Source of the DNA: Aurantimonas manganoxydans SI85-9A1
Lineage (GTDB): Bacteria > Pseudomonadota > Alphaproteobacteria > Rhizobiales > Rhizobiaceae
Reading direction: 5' to 3'
DNA length: 64,000 bases
Assembly: GCF_000153465.1 (NCBI RefSeq)
Contig: NZ_CH672387.1
Location: forward strand, 1,959,883 to 2,023,882
The notes below the pieces were generated by a model. That model did no database searches and was not told the DNA's origin. It worked only from the letters and a program-made list of their open reading frames with translations. This document shows positions 60,503 to 64,000 of the stretch, piece after piece (the stretch's first letter is position 1; every line of letters begins with the position of its first letter). Both the position numbers and the translations under genes were made by a program.

Positions 60503-61516
60503 TCAGTTGGCCGGGTTGGACGCCTGCGCGGCGTCGATCACGTCCTGGCCGACGTCGTCGCGGAAGCGATCCCAGACCGGCTTCATGGTCGAGACCCACT
60601 GCTCGCGCTGCTCGTCCGAGAGCTCGCGGATGGTGGAGCCGCTGTCGAGGATGTTCTGACGGTTCTTCGCCTCGGTGTCGGCGACGGCGTCGTTGGCGGC
60701 CTTGGTCGTCTCGTTGACGATGGTCAGGAACTGGTCGCGAACCTCCGGCTCCAGGCCGTCCAGCCATTCGGTGGAGGTGACGAGCAGATAGGCGAGGGCG
60801 GCGTGGTTGGTCTCGGTGATGCCGTCCTGCACCTCGAAGAACTTCTGGGTGTAGATGTTCGACCAGGAGTTCTCCTGACCGTCCACGACGCCGGTCTGCA
60901 GCGCCTGATAGACTTCCGAGAAGGCGAGCTTCTGGGCCGAGGCGCCCATGGCACTGATCATCGCCTCGGCGACGTCGGAGGTCTGGATGCGGAACTTCAG
61001 GCCGTTGGCGTCGCTCGGCACTTCCAGCGGCTTGTTGGCCGAGAACTGCTTCATGCCCGACAGCCAGTAGCCGAGGCCGGTATAGCCGACGTCTTCCATG
61101 ACTGTCAGCAGTTCCTTGCCGGTGTCGGAGTTGTTGAAGGTCTGGACGGCCGACAGATCGGAGAACAGGAACGGCAGATCGTAGAGGCGGTACTTCTTGG
61201 TGTAGGCCTCGAATTTCGACAGCGACGGCGCGGCAAGCTGCACGTCGCCGAGCAGCAAGGCTTCCAGCACCTTGTCGTCATCGAACAGGGTGGAGTTCGG
61301 GAAGACCTCCATGCAAGCGGTGCCGTTCATCTCCTCGTTGACGCGTTTGGCCAGCAGCGTGGCGGCATCACCCTTGGGATGACCGGTCGCGGCAACGACA
61401 TGCGCGAACTTGATGACCATTTCGCCATCGTCGCAGCCTGCCGACTGCGCCATGGCGGCGGAGGCCGTCAGGCCGAGAGCGAGGGAGGAGACGGCGCCCA
61501 GAAGCAGATTCTTCAT
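60503..61516 (-). CDS. dctP: TRAP transporter substrate-binding protein (DctP)
   Basis: 337 residues. A signal peptide (about 1-23, ending ASAAMAQ) is followed by the DctP fold: VIKFAHVVAATGHPKGDAATLLAKRVNEEMNGTACMEVFPNSTLFDDDKVLEALLLGDVQLAAP, LGYWLSGMKQFSANKPLEVPSDANGLKFRIQTSDV and ALQTGVVDGQENSWSNIYTQKFFEVQDGITET. The family consensus is C4-dicarboxylate uptake; the exact ligand is not shown. The nearby ect genes do not make this an ectoine importer, since TeaA/UehA-type signatures are not seen. Confidence 0.9.
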   Translation of the reverse strand: MKNLLLGAVSSLALGLTASAAMAQSAGCDDGEMVIKFAHVVAATGHPKGDAATLLAKRVNEEMNGTACMEVFPNSTLFDDDKVLEALLLGDVQLAAPSLSKFEAYTKKYRLYDLPFLFSDLSAVQTFNNSDTGKELLTVMEDVGYTGLGYWLSGMKQFSANKPLEVPSDANGLKFRIQTSDVAEAMISAMGASAQKLAFSEVYQALQTGVVDGQENSWSNIYTQKFFEVQDGITETNHAALAYLLVTSTEWLDGLEPEVRDQFLTIVNETTKAANDAVADTEAKNRQNILDSGSTIRELSDEQREQWVSTMKPVWDRFRDDVGQDVIDAAQASNPAN

Positions 61517-61797
61517 CGTGGAAACTCCGGTGTGGTCCAGATCGGACCCGTGTGTAACGAGCGATGCGACCGCCAGGCGGCACGCATCCATTGTCGCAAG
61601 TCGGGTGGGAATTCGGCCGGATCGCGTAGCCCGGCCGCCGCGTCGCGACGCTGGCCGAGGCAGCGTGTGTCTCCCGGCAACGGCCTCCCACCGTTGCAAT
61701 GGACAGAGGGAAGCAAATGGGACCGGGCTTGGCAAGCACGGCCATGGTAGCACCCCTGGATTGCAGGGCAGAGCTGCGCCGGCAGGCGCGAAAACGC

Positions 61798-62049
61798 CTA
61801 GCCGGCGGAGCCGAACGCCTTGAAGGCCACTGTGGTGAAGGTGTCGGCGACGCCGTCCAGCACCTGCAGCTTCTCCGTGACGAAATGTCCGAGATCACGC
61901 CCGTCATCGAGATAGAACTTGGCGATCAGGTCGTAATGGCCGGAGGTCGAATAGACCTCCGACATTTCCTCGACCGATTCCTGGAGATCGTTGGCGACTG
62001 TATAGGCGGCGCCCGGCCGGCACTTGAACTGGACGAAGATGGTCTGCAT
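61798..62049 (-). CDS. Stand-alone RAM (Lrp/AsnC ligand-binding) domain protein
   Basis: 83 residues of an Lrp/AsnC C-terminal RAM domain with no DNA-binding helix-turn-helix. The fold is alpha/beta: MQTIFVQFKCRPGAAYTVANDLQESVEEMSEVYSTSGHYDLIAKFYLD, then HFVTEKLQVLDGVADTFTTVAFKAF. Such proteins bind amino acids or dimerise with Lrp-type partners. GGAGA lies six bases before the ATG. It follows the glutaryl-CoA dehydrogenase gene by 29 bases, so a link to lysine/tryptophan breakdown is possible but not shown. Confidence 0.85.
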   Translation of the reverse strand: MQTIFVQFKCRPGAAYTVANDLQESVEEMSEVYSTSGHYDLIAKFYLDDGRDLGHFVTEKLQVLDGVADTFTTVAFKAFGSAG

Positions 62050-62078
62050 CGCTTGTCTCCGGCGGTTGCTGTCGCGGC

Positions 62079-63302
62079 TCAGAAGAAGGCCTGGAGGCCG
62101 GTCTGGGCCTTGCCGAGGATCAGCGCATGGACGTCGTGCGTGCCCTCGTAGGTGTTGACGGTCTCCAGGTTCTGGGCGTGGCGCATGACGTGGTATTCGC
62201 CCATGATGCCGTTGCCGCCATGCATGTCGCGGGCGGTGCGGGCGATGTCCAGCGCCTTGCCGCAATTGTTGCGCTTGACCAGGCTGATCATCTCGGGCGC
62301 CATGGCACCCTCGTCGAACAGGCGGCCGACCCGGAGCGAGCCCTGCAGGCCCAGCGCGATCTCGGTCTGCATGTCGGCGAGCTTCTTCTGGATGAGCTGG
62401 GTCTGGGCCAGCGGGCGGCCGAACTGGGTGCGCTCCATCGTGTAGTCGCGCGCCCGCTTCCAGCAATCCTCGGCCGCCCCCATGGCGCCCCAGGAAATGC
62501 CGTAGCGGGCCCGGTTAAGGCAGCCGAAGGGGCCGCCGAGCCCGGAGACGTTCGGCAGCAGCGCGTCTTCGCCCACCTCGACGCCGTCCATGACGATCTC
62601 GCCGGTGATCGAGGCGCGCAAGGACAGCTTGCCCTCGATCTTGGGCGCCGACAGGCCCTTCATGCCCTTGTCGAGAATGAAGCCGCGGATCTTGTTGTCG
62701 TGGGCGGCGGACTTCGCCCAGACGACGAAGACGTCGGCGATGGGCGAGTTGGAGATCCAAATCTTGGCGCCCGACAGGCGGTAGCCGCCATCGATCTTCT
62801 CGGCCCGTGTGGTCATGCCGCCGGGATCGGAGCCGGCATCGGGCTCGGTCAGGCCGAAGCAGCCGACATATTCACCGGTGGCGAGCCTGGGCAGGTACTT
62901 TCGGCGCTGGGCCTCGTCGCCATAGGCGAAGATCGGATACATCACCAAAGAGGACTGGACGCTCATCATCGAGCGATAGCCCGAATCCACCGCCTCGACG
63001 GCACGAGCAACGAGGCCGTAGGAAACATAGGAGGCGCCGGCGCAGCCATAATCCTCGGGCAGCGTCAGGCCGAGCAGGCCGAGCTCGCCCATCTCGTTGA
63101 AGATCGCCCGGTCGGTGGTCTCGTTGCGATAGGCCTCGACGATGCGCGGCCGCAGCTTCTCCTCGGCATAGGAGCGGGCGGTCTCGAAGATCAGCCGCTC
63201 GTCCTCGGAGAGCTGGTCCTCGAGCCGGAACGGATCGGCCCAGTCGAAACCGGCGGAGGGGGACGCAGACGGCGAAGGCGCGGCGGCCGAAGCGTTGGAC
63301 AT
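62079..63302 (-). CDS. gcdH: Glutaryl-CoA dehydrogenase (acyl-CoA dehydrogenase family)
   Basis: 407 residues. It oxidises and decarboxylates glutaryl-CoA to crotonyl-CoA in lysine and tryptophan breakdown. GCDH-type signatures are [85 protein letters not shown] and the catalytic-Glu region [18 protein letters not shown]. The start [12 protein letters not shown] at 63302 has GAGGAA about eight bases upstream. Divergent from cobI. Confidence 0.92.
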   Translation of the reverse strand: MSNASAAAPSPSASPSAGFDWADPFRLEDQLSEDERLIFETARSYAEEKLRPRIVEAYRNETTDRAIFNEMGELGLLGLTLPEDYGCAGASYVSYGLVARAVEAVDSGYRSMMSVQSSLVMYPIFAYGDEAQRRKYLPRLATGEYVGCFGLTEPDAGSDPGGMTTRAEKIDGGYRLSGAKIWISNSPIADVFVVWAKSAAHDNKIRGFILDKGMKGLSAPKIEGKLSLRASITGEIVMDGVEVGEDALLPNVSGLGGPFGCLNRARYGISWGAMGAAEDCWKRARDYTMERTQFGRPLAQTQLIQKKLADMQTEIALGLQGSLRVGRLFDEGAMAPEMISLVKRNNCGKALDIARTARDMHGGNGIMGEYHVMRHAQNLETVNTYEGTHDVHALILGKAQTGLQAFF

Positions 63303-63358
63303 GGCGGGGTTCCTCTCGAACGGATGGCGGCCGGGCCGGGCATCGGACGGCCGCTGAA

Positions 63359-63970
63359 ATGGGCGGCGCGCCGAATCTGGATCCCGGATACAGCGCGCAC
63401 TCGCGATCCGTTCTATCGCCCGGCGCCACCGGCGAGCATGCATTGGGGGCCGCCATCTACGACGAGGCCGCGGCAAGGATCGGCGACCGGCTGGCCGCCG
63501 GCCAGGACGTGGCGGTATTCTGCGAGGGCGATCCGTTCTTCTACGGCTCCTTCATGTATCTCTTCGAGCGCCTGTCGGGCCGCTTTCCGGTCGAGATCGT
63601 GCCCGGCGTCTCCTCGGTGATGGCCGCCACCGCCGCCTCGCACCGCCCGCTGGCCGCCCGCAACGACATCCTGACGGTGATCCCCGGGCCCCTCGACGAC
63701 GACGCCCTGCGCCAGCGGATCGAAGCATCCGACGCCTTTGCCATCATGAAGCTCGGGCGGCATTTCGGCCGCGTGAAGGCGCTGCTCGGTGCAATGAACC
63801 TGACCGACGCCTGCGCCTATTGCGAGCGCGTGACCCTGCCCGAGGAGCGCATCATGCCGCTGGCCGACGTAACCGGCGACGCCCCCTATTTTTCGATGAT
63901 CCTCGGCTATCGCGGTGCCGAGCCCGGCATTCGGGACGCGGTCATCCAGCGCCGGGAGACCGCGCAATGA
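63359..63970 (+). pseudogene. cobI: Precorrin-2 C20-methyltransferase CobI, 5'-truncated
   Basis: The matched part runs from [60 protein letters not shown] to PYFSMILGYRGAEPG, clearly CobI. A normal CobI is about 240-250 residues and opens with a GxGPGDPELLT motif. Here that domain (about 75-80 residues) is absent; instead there is a short unrelated stretch after 63359. No frame upstream of about 63440 restores it before gcdH begins. The truncated reading frame is intact to its stop, so a shortened product is possible, but precorrin methylation is doubtful. Confidence 0.75.
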
Positions 63971-64000
63971 CAAACCCGGCATCATCATCCTGTCCGATGC
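63967..64000 (+). CDS. Start of next cobalamin-type gene (partial, uncertain)
   Basis: An ATG at 63967 overlaps the cobI stop (ATGA), the usual coupling in a cob operon, but reads MTNPASSSCPM. The frame two bases on reads KPGIIILSDA, which looks more like the start of a CobJ/CbiG-type gene. Only 34 bases are visible, so neither is assigned. Confidence 0.2.
   Translation, partial: MTNPASSSCPM

Overview
The window is one contiguous piece of a high-GC alphaproteobacterial chromosome, most likely from Hyphomicrobiales (Rhizobiales). Supporting evidence: rhizobial-type gene order (hfq-hflX, glnB-glnA with a sigma-54 promoter, divergent uvrA/ssb around a GTTC-N7-GTTC SOS box, gyrA-coaD-ppi-ppi-queA-tgt, glmU-glmS-DUF502, recG/sdhE-mfd), a phosphatidylcholine synthase, an IalB-family protein and EctR/SqrR-type regulators. 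The ectoine operon points to a salt-tolerant, probably marine or saline-habitat organism. I cannot name a genus.

Layout. 1-6.5 kb: end of hfq, hflX, a frameshifted DEAD-box helicase, an alpha/beta hydrolase, a secreted protein and parE. 6.9-8.8 kb: glnB-glnA with a near-consensus -24/-12 promoter. 9-19 kb: NAD(P)HX repair (nnr), DUF72, uvrA/ssb, marC and gyrA. 19.1-23.4 kb: a tiny membrane protein, coaD, two tandem cyclophilins, queA and tgt. 23.4-27.6 kb: small, poorly characterised genes, trkH and a lower-GC patch with a lipoprotein beside tRNA-Lys. 27.9-39 kb: ccdA, the amino-sugar genes glmU/glmS, DUF502, recG, sdhE and mfd. 39-47.6 kb: secreted protein, peptide-binding protein, IalB, HspQ, AEC carrier, UbiH-like hydroxylase, pcs, quinone oxidoreductase and an HD hydrolase. 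47.7-51.4 kb: a BigR/SqrR-controlled persulfide/sulfite detoxification operon. 51.6-52.8 kb: a PQQ-type sugar dehydrogenase. 53-57.9 kb: ectABC-ask with a divergent EctR-like MarR regulator. 58-61.5 kb: a DctPQM TRAP transporter. 61.8-64 kb: a stand-alone RAM domain, glutaryl-CoA dehydrogenase and a 5'-truncated cobI.

How the genes work together. The glnBA pair senses and assimilates nitrogen. UvrA, SSB, RecG and Mfd form a repair and transcription-coupled repair set, with LexA control visible at uvrA/ssb. SqrR/BigR, persulfide dioxygenase, rhodanese, TauE and two YeeE-like channels form a reactive-sulfur module. EctABC-Ask makes ectoine from aspartate.

Most of the window is ordinary chromosomal backbone, and I see no phage, IS element or CRISPR. 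The items most worth a second look are a Tgt that has lost three of four zinc ligands, TrkH with no ATG/GTG/TTG able to include its first helix, a terminator-type hairpin whose loop is an anti-Shine-Dalgarno sequence beside the sulfur operon, a palindrome shared by divergent sulfur promoters, a broken helicase, and the truncated cobI.
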